The translations under genes were made by a program, and so were the position numbers. A DNA stretch of 20,053 nt from the IMG/VR virus record IMGVR_UViG_3300033145_002238, positions 1-20,053 of that record. One strand, given 5' to 3'. Positions 1 through 7,211 of this stretch are shown here, piece by piece. The notes under the pieces were generated by a model. It did no database searches and was not told where the DNA came from. It saw nothing but the letters and a program-made list of their open reading frames with translations. The DNA comes from a virus. Numbering within the stretch: the stretch's first letter is position 1; every line of letters starts with the position of its first letter.

Positions 1-93
1 AAGTTCAGTTCAATGTTACAAGATGTCGGGACAAGCATATACGACGTGAGAAAAGAACACTTAGTGAAAATACTAGAAGAACTAAACAAGTAA
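1..93 (+). CDS. 3' end of an unknown protein (partial)
   Basis: The frame is open from the first base of the window to TAA at 91-93 and encodes the last 30 residues of a protein. The tail is helical and charged, ending in ILEELNK. The next gene starts 13 bases after the stop on the same strand, with its ribosome site in between, which suggests co-transcription. The start and most of the protein lie outside the window, so no function can be assigned. It could also be the tail of a longer viral protein. Confidence 0.6.
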   Translation, partial: KFSSMLQDVGTSIYDVRKEHLVKILEELNK

Positions 94-106
94 AGGTGGA
101 TAAAAA

Positions 107-355
107 ATGAAACTATATGAATTTAAAACAAAATTTATGACAAAAATAGCTCTCTTAAAGACTACTAATAAACGTGAAAAAGAGCTCAAGGATGTATTGA
201 TGACTAAGTTAAACAATCTACGGGCTATGAATTTACCGAACTTAGTACATACATTGTACCTGATAATAGAGCACGAGAACGTGAGCAACGAGTTTAAAAA
301 GCTATGTAGAGAGATGATAGAAGATATAGATAAAATGGATTTAGAGGGCGACTAA
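107..355 (+). CDS. Small helical protein of unknown function (82 aa)
   Basis: ATG at 107 is preceded by AGGTGG at 94-99, about 7 bases away, a good archaeal ribosome site. The protein is almost entirely predicted helix: a Lys-rich N-terminal half (residues 1-40) and an acidic C-terminal half (residues 55-82) containing one Cys and ending in DLEGD. No catalytic motif is visible. The downstream four-cysteine gene starts one base after the stop, so the two are probably translated together. I do not recognise the family. Small helical proteins of this kind are common in archaeal viruses. Confidence 0.75.
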   Translation: MKLYEFKTKFMTKIALLKTTNKREKELKDVLMTKLNNLRAMNLPNLVHTLYLIIEHENVSNEFKKLCREMIEDIDKMDLEGD

Positions 356-356
356 A

Positions 357-512
357 ATGGCCAGTTGCAGAATATGTAAGTATCTTAGAACAGAATTCAA
401 GGTATACAATGAGTTAATGGGTTGGAGCCTAGGCAAGTGCGCTAAAAAACAAACATTTGTTTTCGCAGACATCGTACCATGTAAATACTTTAAGCCTAGA
501 GAACCACAGTAA
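357..512 (+). CDS. Four-cysteine mini-protein, probable zinc binder (51 aa)
   Basis: This short frame starts with ATG at 357, one base after the stop of the 82-aa gene, and ends with TAA at 510-512. GAGG at 344-347, inside the upstream gene, can serve as ribosome site. The protein has CRIC at residues 4-7, a third Cys at 28 (GKC) and a fourth at 43 (CKYF). The CxxC...C...C layout with a closing CxYFxPR is typical of small single-zinc or Fe-S binding proteins. Known: such mini zinc fingers occur in archaeal viruses and hosts as regulators or cofactor-binding proteins. Inferred: a metal-stabilised regulator or partner protein. The exact family is not recognised. Confidence 0.75.
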   Translation: MASCRICKYLRTEFKVYNELMGWSLGKCAKKQTFVFADIVPCKYFKPREPQ

Positions 513-603
513 AATCTGCTTTATTCTCTAACAAGACCTGACACAGTATCTTTCACACCCCAATCCACATCATCCACTCCATCGAGAAAACACCGAAACC
601 AAA

Positions 604-1749
604 TCACCAACCCAGCTTCATAACCTTCCTAAGCTTGTTTAGGTGCTTATCCCTCTCCTCGGTAAGAACAGTGACCTTCTCTAGCCTCTTCACCCATCTT
701 TCGAGCGTTCTCTGCATCTCCCAGTCAAGAACACGCTTGAGTTGGTGGTAGTGCGTCCTATGCTCAACCAGCTCACCGTAGTAGAAATCAGCTATGGCAA
801 ACAACTCCAACTCCTCATGACCAAGGACTTGGTAAGCGAAGTTATCCTTGCCAGCGAGCCACTCAGAATGTTCACTTCTTGTTCTTCTATACACCTCAAG
901 AGCTTCAATGTAGTTCCTAACCCTGTATCTGCGCTTTGCATGCTGGAGTTGCTTCTCTATAGCTCCATGTCTATACGGGTTGTCACCATAGATAGCTATG
1001 ATAACCGTAGATGATTCACTAGGTTTGAACTCGAACGCGCCCCACGTGATGGCGAATATGTCCACAGTGCCCAGCTCATCATGCGTCACCACGTTCTTCG
1101 CAAGAGCAGGTCTGTACGGGTCATCGTCCGTCCCCGAGCCACACATGTCCACTTCAAGCACGTAGATGGCGCCAGGGGCTGGGGACATCGGGGCGAGTAA
1201 CCTCATGCTCACGATGTCAACGAACGCATAATGATTGCCTGGCCAGCCACCGCCAAAGTACCCCGAAGCAATGTCCGTGTCCGTTGCACTGATCTTTGGC
1301 GTGGACATGTCCGATCTGAACGCCTTCAATGTGGATCCCGAGGCGCTGAACGCGATGAGGTAGGATCTTCTATTTTCGAGGTTTACGGCTTCGGTAGCAA
1401 GTCTCGTATATGAACCCCCCACGGTCTTGCCGATCATGAAGTCTTCCAATGCGGCACCTGTGTTTATTGACATCCAATAGAAGTCTTTACCGCTCGCCAT
1501 CCTAGCGAAGAGGTACATCAGATAGGCAGAGGCCACCGTTTGGACAGCCTTGTCCACGAAGCTGTCATAGGTTAGTGTCGCACCACCCCAATTCACGGTG
1601 ATCTCGAAGAGCCGTGTTTTGTTGATCGTGGCCAAGTACGCGAAGGTTACGTCCTCGGTTGGGTACTCTAAGTGTTCTCTGGTTACGCTTCTATGTGGGT
1701 GGTCTATCGGGGTCTTCTGTCTGTGGTATTCGAGTACGAGGTCAGGCAC
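604..1749 (-). CDS. Predicted virion structural protein, two-part (381 aa)
   Basis: The start is GTG at 1749, with GGGGTGG at 1756-1762 placed 6 bases upstream. Residues 1-240 look beta-rich with Gly/Ser/Thr loops and aromatic residues, including a GYFGGGWPGNHY segment and an acidic CGSGTDDDPY loop; this resembles a beta-sandwich virion protein. Residues about 265-381 are strongly helical and rich in Arg, Glu and Lys, with many aromatic residues, resembling a stalk or packing segment. No enzyme motif is visible. Its DNA is visibly richer in G and C than the neighbouring genes, especially at 1020-1680, which hints at a different origin. It lies alone on the minus strand, converging on the small genes to its left. 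The role as a surface or minor structural protein is an inference. Confidence 0.8.
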   Translation of the reverse strand: MPDLVLEYHRQKTPIDHPHRSVTREHLEYPTEDVTFAYLATINKTRLFEITVNWGGATLTYDSFVDKAVQTVASAYLMYLFARMASGKDFYWMSINTGAALEDFMIGKTVGGSYTRLATEAVNLENRRSYLIAFSASGSTLKAFRSDMSTPKISATDTDIASGYFGGGWPGNHYAFVDIVSMRLLAPMSPAPGAIYVLEVDMCGSGTDDDPYRPALAKNVVTHDELGTVDIFAITWGAFEFKPSESSTVIIAIYGDNPYRHGAIEKQLQHAKRRYRVRNYIEALEVYRRTRSEHSEWLAGKDNFAYQVLGHEELELFAIADFYYGELVEHRTHYHQLKRVLDWEMQRTLERWVKRLEKVTVLTEERDKHLNKLRKVMKLGW

Positions 1750-1761
1750 TGTGTTCCACCC

Positions 1762-1923
1762 CTATATAGTGGTTTGGACACTACCTATTATCTCCTCTAC
1801 GAATCCGTGATGGCTACTTAGAGGTTTTCTCGTATTCTTCTGAGTATCCTCACGATGTTCTTCAAGATCGTTATGAGTAGGTTGTGGTGGGATGGAGACA
1901 AGTTCGGATACCATATACATGTG
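1762..1923 (-). CDS. Doubtful small ORF upstream of the 381-aa gene (53 aa)
   Basis: An open frame on the minus strand ends at TAG (1762-1764), directly at the ribosome site of the 381-aa gene, an operon-like arrangement. It can start at ATG 1923 or, longer, at TTG 1965. Neither has an obvious ribosome site. An AT-rich TTTAAA element near 1978-1983 could serve as promoter. The sequence is polar (Glu, His, Asn, Gln) with no recognisable motif. Apart from this frame, the 1750-2076 interval contains only promoter-like sequence. It may instead be the leader of the 381-aa transcript. Confidence 0.35.
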   Translation of the reverse strand, partial: HMYMVSELVSIPPQPTHNDLEEHREDTQKNTRKPLSSHHGFVEEIIGSVQTTI

Positions 1924-2028
1924 TTTTAGGATTACGGTTTCTCGAAAAACTATTGGTGCGGGCAAGTTCTAAAAGTGTTTAAAGCGTTTTTTTCTTCCTA
2001 ACTCGATGTTTCTTTACCGTCATACATG

Positions 2029-2035
2029 TTTATAA
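2029..2035 (+). promoter_or_regulatory. TATA-like element for the 120-aa gene
   Basis: TTTATAA lies about 42 bases before the ATG at 2077. A start site about 25 bases downstream would leave a short leader that contains GAGGT near 2060-2065 as ribosome site. The upstream stretch also has a T-run at 1986-1993 of unknown role. The assignment rests on sequence and spacing only. Confidence 0.45.
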
Positions 2036-2076
2036 CTAAAGACTTGATTCTAGTATAGCTAGAGGTATGCGTTAAA

Positions 2077-2439
2077 ATGCCAGTAGTGATCGCGTCTAAA
2101 ACGCCTTATTCAGGGACTGTAACGCCTTCAGATCTAAATGTCGAGACCACCGTTGTTGAGATGGGGTGCGACGACTACATAGTCGAGGGCTACTTGGATC
2201 TCTCACAGCTACAGTCAGGTGACTCTGTAACCGTTTGCGAATACATAGCCGTGGATGGAGAAAACTATCAGAAGTTCTTGTGCGTGGACTTCGATGGCCC
2301 CGTAAGCGAGCCTGTTATCAGGTTCCACGCCAAGACCTTGCTAAGCAATATGCTATACAAGGTTACTATAACCCAGAAGTCTGGTATACTAAGGAGCTTC
2401 CCATACGGTTTCATCAAAGAAGTCATGGGTACGTCATAG
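2077..2439 (+). CDS. Small beta-rich protein of unknown function (120 aa)
   Basis: ATG at 2077 is preceded by GAGGT about 12 bases upstream. The protein is predicted to be nearly all beta: alternating hydrophobic strands, few helices, and Cys at residues 31, 51 and 65. It ends in a strand-turn-strand segment with FPYGF. This is compatible with a small virion surface or fibre-associated protein, but no family is recognised. A T-run right after the stop, and a new promoter before the 821-aa gene, suggest it is its own transcription unit. Three further bases (ACGTCA, then TAG) close the frame with no overlap to neighbours. Confidence 0.8.
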   Translation: MPVVIASKTPYSGTVTPSDLNVETTVVEMGCDDYIVEGYLDLSQLQSGDSVTVCEYIAVDGENYQKFLCVDFDGPVSEPVIRFHAKTLLSNMLYKVTITQKSGILRSFPYGFIKEVMGTS

Positions 2440-2450
2440 CTTTTTTCTCT
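2437..2450 (+). terminator. T-run terminator after the 120-aa gene
   Basis: The TAG stop at 2437-2439 is followed one base later by six T residues (2441-2446) and a pyrimidine-rich stretch. Archaeal RNA polymerase commonly terminates at T-runs without a hairpin. No strong stem is visible. Confidence 0.5.
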
Positions 2451-2471
2451 ATCTATAACTAATATTTTTGC

Positions 2472-2478
2472 TTATACT
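2472..2478 (+). promoter_or_regulatory. TATA-like element and SD for the 821-aa gene
   Basis: TTATACT at 2472-2478 is placed so that a start about 25 bases later (near 2500) would give a leader beginning just before AGGTGA at 2505-2510. That site matches the archaeal anti-SD and lies 13 bases before the TTG at 2524, which is longer than usual. A perfect palindrome, CACTAGTG (2512-2519), sits between the SD and the start. Confidence 0.45.
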
Positions 2479-2523
2479 CTACTTTTCATGTGGTAGAGAG
2501 TGCTAGGTGAACACTAGTGAGCT

Positions 2524-4989
2524 TTGTATCAACGTATCCAACAGTTTTCAACAACTGAAACAGTCCATGGTAAGGGCGTTGTCTCAGAGTTCTCCCGCTC
2601 CATTAGTGATCTTGGTAGTGGCCTCGGTAAGCATGTCTCAGTAGAGATGCCAGTAACTGATACAGGGCTTGGTTCAAGCCTCATAGCTGAACGTTCACTC
2701 CAGATACTCGATCAAGGTACCCCCTTAGAGAAAGGTCTTGTAGAGGCCTATAGTATTGTTTCCGATACAGGGCTTGGAGATGACAAGCTCTTATCCATCG
2801 AGCTCCCCGTTTCAGAGCTAGGCCTAGGTACCGAACTAGTCTATGAGCGGAGCCTACAAACCATAGAACTAGGCTATGGTTCTGAGGCCAGGCTTTCGCC
2901 TATACCGATCTCAACGTCTGACCTTGTGAGCGCCAAGGACATTATAGGTAAACGTGATATCCGAGTACTAATGGATACAGGGCTTGGATCAGAACTATCA
3001 TACTTTGGATTACTTGTTTCTGATACAGGGCTAGGTACTGAGTTAGCGCACCAAGATAGAATGGTTGCTGATACAGGGCTTGGCGGTGAGGTAAGGCTTT
3101 CGCCTATAACTAAGGCTACTAGTGATCAAGGCTTAGGTATTGATAAATCCTTGTTCAACTTATGGGAGGTACTATTACAAGATACAAGCTATGGTGAAGG
3201 CATAGTCTCTAAAAAAGAATCGGGTACCAGCGATATTGGTTCATCGCTTGATACTTGCGCTGTGGAGAAACTGGTTAGCGACCAAGGCTCCAGTGTAGAG
3301 CAGATAATAGAGCAAGACAAGGGTGTGATCGATACAGGGCTTGGTAGTGAGGAAAGAGTATCACCTAAACCTATAATCACGGTTGAACTGAGCTTAGGTT
3401 ATAGTAAGGCTTGGCACTCGTATAGAGAAGACTTTAGACGAGACGATAGCGTAGGAGAAGACTTCATAAGCATTCTTGAAAGAATATTGCCAGATACTTC
3501 AACTGGTACTAGCACTTCGCTTGTAGGTATACCTACTGGTGACCTTGGTAGTGGTCTAGAAGTAATAATCGTGAGAGATTTAACCGAACAAGACCTTGGT
3601 AGTGGTATCGAGGTCAGATTATCACCCATCCCGTTAACTAGAGTAGACACAGGCTTTGGATCAGAGTATGTTATATCTGACAAAAACACTATTATAAGCG
3701 ATAAAGGCTTGGGATCATCTATATCTACACTACTAATGCGTATACCATGGCTAGGCCAAGGGATTAGTTCAACCACTAGCACGGCTAGACACTATGGAGT
3801 ATACGTTATTTCAAGGACGCATAAGACTAGCCTACAAGCCTCATCAACGATCAGAGGCATTACCGTAGCCACTGCAACGCTTAAACACCCTATCAGTATC
3901 AATTATCTGAGTAGTATCACGGGTAAGACGAGTTTCATAACATTAATCAAGGCATTGGTTTCGAGTAGTACATCATTCTCCATATTGTCTGACACCTATG
4001 CTTCAAGCATTTTGAAGCAAAGCATAAATGCATTGACTTCCTCGGCTACTATGTCAAGACAAGTATCACTCATAGACATTGTTGAGAAAATTAGAATTGA
4101 TAAGAACTTAACTACACTAGCCAACCGAGTATTAACTAAACAACTCTACAATATACTAGTATATGGTTTTAGCCGTGACTTGGTGAGCTCTACTGTGTTA
4201 ACCACACACTTGAAAGAGAGAGTCATGGCTGATAAAGCTTTAGGCACTAGATCTGGTATACTATATGCGTCATTAAATGAGGTCTTATACCTATCATTAA
4301 ATCGCATGTTAAGTGGTGTGAAAACTGGTTGGAGTATAATCAGTGAAGAAGAGCTAGTACATGGTATTAGTTTAATGCTTGGTGCATACAAGTATAAGTC
4401 CGCTAGATTAGAGAAAGAGATTCTCAGCGCCCTACTCACAATATCACATGAGACCAAGAATATACCAGTTGTAAGAGAACTCGAGCTAAAGCTAGGTCTA
4501 GTATACGGTAAACTACATGAAACTCACCTTTCTGCCACGCTCCATGAAATAATCTTATATAACTATAAGTTGAGCCTAGCAGTAGGAGTATTGTTTGTAG
4601 AGCTAGTAAACACGTTATACGAGTTCGTGCAGAGAGGCATAAGGCTTTCTACAACTGTCTTCAAGTTCCTCTACGAGCTAGAGAAAATCACTACTAGGTT
4701 CAGGTATGTTAGTGAGGGAGAACCTGTAAAGCACCAAGACCACAACGTGTTCGTTGACTTCTGTAACATGTTCCTAAACTTTGCTTCGCAACTTGTAAAC
4801 GAGATTTTCCCGTTTGACGAGGAGGTTAAGTCAAAGCTACAAGAGCTAGGCGATGTGATTAGCAAGTTGGAGAGAGTCTATGCTTTACAAGTAGTGCTCC
4901 CAGAACACCATAACAGCGTTGTAGACGCATTGTTGAAGATAAGGGAGTTCCTAGTCTTGATAAGAAGGAAAGTAGGATTAGAGACGTAA
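2524..4989 (+). CDS. Giant repeat protein with DTGLG repeats, fibre-like (821 aa)
   Basis: The first possible start is TTG at 2524, because an in-frame TGA lies at 2518-2520. A later ATG (2647) is the only alternative close by. Residues about 29-415 contain some 20 copies of a short unit, spaced roughly 16-22 residues, with consensus D-(T/L/Q)-G-L-G-(S/T)-E followed by a hydrophobic strand. On top of this there is a longer repeat marked by RLSPIP-like segments near residues 122, 190, 278 and 365. Residues 420-620 are Ser/Thr-rich and continue a degenerate strand pattern. Residues about 640-821 are helical and charged, and end in a coiled-coil-like region. There is no signal peptide and no catalytic motif. 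Inferred: an extended beta-repeat stalk or fibre with a helical anchoring end, carried on the virion or at the host surface. Confidence 0.85.
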   Translation: MYQRIQQFSTTETVHGKGVVSEFSRSISDLGSGLGKHVSVEMPVTDTGLGSSLIAERSLQILDQGTPLEKGLVEAYSIVSDTGLGDDKLLSIELPVSELGLGTELVYERSLQTIELGYGSEARLSPIPISTSDLVSAKDIIGKRDIRVLMDTGLGSELSYFGLLVSDTGLGTELAHQDRMVADTGLGGEVRLSPITKATSDQGLGIDKSLFNLWEVLLQDTSYGEGIVSKKESGTSDIGSSLDTCAVEKLVSDQGSSVEQIIEQDKGVIDTGLGSEERVSPKPIITVELSLGYSKAWHSYREDFRRDDSVGEDFISILERILPDTSTGTSTSLVGIPTGDLGSGLEVIIVRDLTEQDLGSGIEVRLSPIPLTRVDTGFGSEYVISDKNTIISDKGLGSSISTLLMRIPWLGQGISSTTSTARHYGVYVISRTHKTSLQASSTIRGITVATATLKHPISINYLSSITGKTSFITLIKALVSSSTSFSILSDTYASSILKQSINALTSSATMSRQVSLIDIVEKIRIDKNLTTLANRVLTKQLYNILVYGFSRDLVSSTVLTTHLKERVMADKALGTRSGILYASLNEVLYLSLNRMLSGVKTGWSIISEEELVHGISLMLGAYKYKSARLEKEILSALLTISHETKNIPVVRELELKLGLVYGKLHETHLSATLHEIILYNYKLSLAVGVLFVELVNTLYEFVQRGIRLSTTVFKFLYELEKITTRFRYVSEGEPVKHQDHNVFVDFCNMFLNFASQLVNEIFPFDEEVKSKLQELGDVISKLERVYALQVVLPEHHNSVVDALLKIREFLVLIRRKVGLET
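2608..3768 (+). repeat. DTGLG-type protein repeats in the 821-aa gene
   Basis: The DNA 14-mer GATACAGGGCTTGG occurs at least five times (near 2658, 2763, 2973, 3071 and 3331), plus a one-base variant near 3023. The repeat is evident both in protein and in DNA, so at least some copies are recent or are kept alike by recombination. Spacing is irregular and there is no spacer logic, so this is not a CRISPR array. Confidence 0.85.
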
Positions 4990-4993
4990 AAAA
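4988..4993 (-). terminator. T-run ending the long minus-strand block
   Basis: Read on the minus strand, six T residues follow the TAA of the 50-aa gene within a few bases. The same positions form an A-run spanning the stop of the convergent 821-aa gene. No clear stem precedes it, so this is a simple archaeal T-tract terminator candidate. Confidence 0.4.
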
Positions 4994-4995
4994 CA

Positions 4996-5148
4996 TTATT
5001 TTGTGTAAATCATGACTATATACTCAGCTGTCTCGTAAGTTACCTCTAATATCTCTAGCGCAGCATCTACTTTACTATTATGATGTTGTGAACGTATGGT
5101 TTCTTCCTTTTGTGCATACTTTAGCTCTACTTTAAAGACCGTGGACAT
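4996..5148 (-). CDS. Small protein of unknown function (50 aa)
   Basis: The frame starts at ATG 5148, eight bases after the TAG stop (5157-5159) of the 233-aa gene, with a weak GTGGT-like ribosome site in between, and ends at TAA 4996. The protein begins with a beta-like stretch, STVFKVELKYA, followed by a helix containing HHNSKVDAALEIL and a hydrophobic C-terminal strand (YIVMIYTK). The tidy spacing and balanced composition argue that it is real and the last gene of the block. A strand-helix-strand mini-protein is plausible. No family is recognised. Confidence 0.65.
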   Translation of the reverse strand: MSTVFKVELKYAQKEETIRSQHHNSKVDAALEILEVTYETAEYIVMIYTK

Positions 5149-5156
5149 TGCTACCA

Positions 5157-5858
5157 CTAGTACGTCGATCTTGTAGAGACTTCTGTTCCTGATCCATAGT
5201 CTTCTACATAGATTATATTATACGGTGCTAACACAGCCATAATCACTATTGTTATCTCCAACATCGATTTAGGAGGCATGTTTATTGGAGAATCTAATAC
5301 ATCTCTTGCTATGAGGAACTTCTTCCAGGTATAGAACTCTCTAGCTACTAATCCTATCTCGCTGACTACTTGTGATACATCGGCCTCGTTTACGACTATA
5401 CGCTTAATAGAGAACTTAACATATGATCCATCAAATTCAGGCTCTGATACCTCCGTTGAAAGATAATTCATGTAGCCTTCTCCTTTACCGTGAGGATAGG
5501 GTTGATCTAGCGAGTAGTAATTAATCGTAGTAGGTGAATCCCCAGCACCCACCAAGATACCCCAATCCGTTGGCTCGTTACGCTCCAAGAGTTTGTCTCC
5601 AGCATCAGCCTTAATGTTCCATCCAAGTGGTATACCATATGCTTTGTTTGGTGTAGGAAACGTTAATGTGAACTCTACACCATTAGTATCAACGGCTGGT
5701 GTTGGCGATGGGGGCGGAAACTTTGAATCCTCTCCCTTGAACATTGTCTCTAGCATAATCATGAAGTTCTTTACAAAAGAGTTGAAGGGCTTTACGCCCT
5801 TCTTAAGAACCCTTCCATCCTTAGAGTATAACGTATAGGCTATGTATCCCGTAATCAT
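5157..5858 (-). CDS. Virion/fibre beta-sandwich protein, phage-like, copy B (233 aa)
   Basis: ATG at 5858 is the first start in frame; only a weak AAGG precedes it. Residues 24-40 (FNSFVKNFMIML) form the helix seen in copy A. The core runs from WGILVGAG (99-106), through a Tyr-rich segment, HGKGEG (123-128), a strand-rich region, SEIGLVARE (166-174), LIARDVL (182-188) and a final strand. From memory, this GILVGxG ... VNEIGL ... LIARDV ... P pattern is widespread in bacteriophage virion proteins of tail-fibre or surface type. It is clearly paralogous to the upstream 242-aa protein. The C-terminal tail after residue 210 is extra and ends in Ser/Thr/Gly. Inferred role: a surface or fibre component of the particle. 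No enzyme motif. Confidence 0.8.
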   Translation of the reverse strand: MITGYIAYTLYSKDGRVLKKGVKPFNSFVKNFMIMLETMFKGEDSKFPPPSPTPAVDTNGVEFTLTFPTPNKAYGIPLGWNIKADAGDKLLERNEPTDWGILVGAGDSPTTINYYSLDQPYPHGKGEGYMNYLSTEVSEPEFDGSYVKFSIKRIVVNEADVSQVVSEIGLVAREFYTWKKFLIARDVLDSPINMPPKSMLEITIVIMAVLAPYNIIYVEDYGSGTEVSTRSTY

Positions 5859-5898
5859 ACAATTATTGCCTTGTATTTTACTCGTGCTCCCACCCCAC

Positions 5899-6627
5899 TT
5901 ACACTGATATTATTAGCATGTATTGCACGTCTAATGTGTAATCATTAGGTACAGTGATAGGCTCTATTAGATCCCTTATAACCAAGATGTTGTCCTCTGG
6001 GCAGAACTGTCTTACCACTAAGCCTACCTCGTTTATCGTTATGTCTGCTCCGCTGTGGTTTATGAATGATCTCTTAAGCACTAGTCTAGCCTCGTTGCCT
6101 ACTACTTCAACGTTTTCCACATCTGATGACAAGTATAACATCATCCCCGAGCCAACACCGTTTGGCACCTTTGACTCCAAAGCATAGTCATCTGCCTCAA
6201 CTGTCTTAGTACCAGTTCCCACCAAGATGCCATGAGAATCATCTTCTTTTAGAGCCCATGCTTGATATCCCGCTAAGGTACGCTCGTATTCTATCTCACG
6301 GTATTCGACCGTGTAACTGACAGTCTTCTTGGTCTTACACAGCATAGTTGTTATGGAGTCACCGTTCATATTCTTGGCGTTGTACGAAGAAACCGTGAGA
6401 ACAGCGTAGAGTATCCTCATAAAGTTTAGTAGGAAACTGTTGGCAGGGTACTCTTTCTGCATCACCACGTTGTTGTTTTTGTCTTTGAGGGTTACGACTA
6501 TCGATGCTTTAACGCCTTTGAGCTCCACACCTTGCTTTTTTAGTTCTTGTCCTACACTGGTGTCAACTGATACTCCAATCTTACCTTGCGTTGGAAGCCT
6601 TTGAGGCTCTCCAGTTGGCATCACCAT
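5899..6627 (-). CDS. Virion/fibre beta-sandwich protein, phage-like, copy A (242 aa)
   Basis: The frame opens with ATG GTG ATG just 6 bases after the stop of the 178-aa gene; GGGT a few bases upstream is the likely ribosome site, so the first ATG (6627) is kept. Residues 41-60 form a strand pair with an NKNN-type turn. Residues 62-76 form the NSFLLNFMRILY helix. The shared core has HGILVGTG (132-139), YALESKVPNGVGSG (148-161), INEVGLVVRQF (198-208) and VIRDLIEPITVP (216-227). The same order of motifs occurs in the next gene (233 aa), so these are tandem duplicates that diverged. The family pattern is known to me from many bacteriophage virion proteins. It is probably a fibre or decoration protein. 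Confidence 0.8.
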   Translation of the reverse strand: MVMPTGEPQRLPTQGKIGVSVDTSVGQELKKQGVELKGVKASIVVTLKDKNNNVVMQKEYPANSFLLNFMRILYAVLTVSSYNAKNMNGDSITTMLCKTKKTVSYTVEYREIEYERTLAGYQAWALKEDDSHGILVGTGTKTVEADDYALESKVPNGVGSGMMLYLSSDVENVEVVGNEARLVLKRSFINHSGADITINEVGLVVRQFCPEDNILVIRDLIEPITVPNDYTLDVQYMLIISV

Positions 6628-6633
6628 TTACCC

Positions 6634-7170
6634 TTAGCCTATGTAGAGTTCAACTGTTAGTATCCACGTTGATCCTTGAGTCTTTGTTCCTAGGTTCTCT
6701 ACCTTCCTGTTAAGGTTGACAGCATTATCATCTGGGCCGTTTGCTACAGTCCATTCGTTCCATGTGAAGTTGGCTTCGTCTGCTCCGAAGGTTGCTCGGA
6801 AGACAGCTTTTCTACCGCTTCCATAGATTGGGTATCCAGAATCAACTTTCTTGTAGTACTTGTTTGCACCTTGCAGTCCCGTTTGAGAGTAGTCTTCTGC
6901 TGCAGTTCCATCGCCTACTCCTATATGAGCATTAGCTTCGTCGAATGGTGTGAACGATCCACCACATATCGCTGTCCATATCAAGTTTATGCCTTCTTCG
7001 AGGAATAGGTTTCCTTTTACTACTCGTTTCTCTACTAGTTGATGGCTGTATTCTTCTATGAGTTCGTCTATGGTTTTACCTACTCTTCCAAGCCTATATA
7101 TCTCGTTTCTTGGATCAATGAATTTGACTAGTAGGGTTCGGGTATGTATTCTTACTCCGTCCCGCCCCAT
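6634..7170 (-). CDS. Widespread phage-type virion protein, tail/fibre associated (178 aa)
   Basis: The start chosen is ATG at 7170, because GGTGGTGA (7176-7183) lies exactly 5 bases upstream; a longer in-frame start five codons earlier would place that SD inside the gene. The N-terminal part (residues 1-55) is a helical lead with Arg/Leu. The C-terminal two thirds carry the order NAHIGVGDGTAAE, Y-QTGLQG, YPIYG, FRATFGADEANFTWNEWTV, NLNRKVENLGTKT and a terminal strand STWILTVEL. From memory, this string is very common in virion proteins of tailed bacteriophages and is placed near fibre genes. It is first in the trio that ends the block and is probably part of the same surface structure. Its presence beside spindle-virus-like coat genes is noteworthy. 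Confidence 0.85.
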   Translation of the reverse strand: MGRDGVRIHTRTLLVKFIDPRNEIYRLGRVGKTIDELIEEYSHQLVEKRVVKGNLFLEEGINLIWTAICGGSFTPFDEANAHIGVGDGTAAEDYSQTGLQGANKYYKKVDSGYPIYGSGRKAVFRATFGADEANFTWNEWTVANGPDDNAVNLNRKVENLGTKTQGSTWILTVELYIG

Positions 7171-7211
7171 AGGTTTCACCACCAATTAATCTATAGACTA
7201 TTTAGAGATTA

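Noticed and set aside
513-603. Possible small RNA or terminator between convergent genes
   Set aside because: No stem or clear T-run is visible; the 91 bases hold nothing I can support.
2512-2519. CACTAGTG palindrome as an operator
   Set aside because: An eight-base palindrome in one copy is too short to claim regulation.
2608-3768. Repeated 14-mers that could suggest a CRISPR or tandem DNA array
   Set aside because: The repeats are in one continuous reading frame, irregularly spaced, and vary at codon level like protein repeats.
3189-4865. Minus-strand open frames inside the 821-aa gene
   Set aside because: They are antisense shadows of the DTGLG repeats, rich in Ser/Pro, with no ribosome sites and no independent motif.
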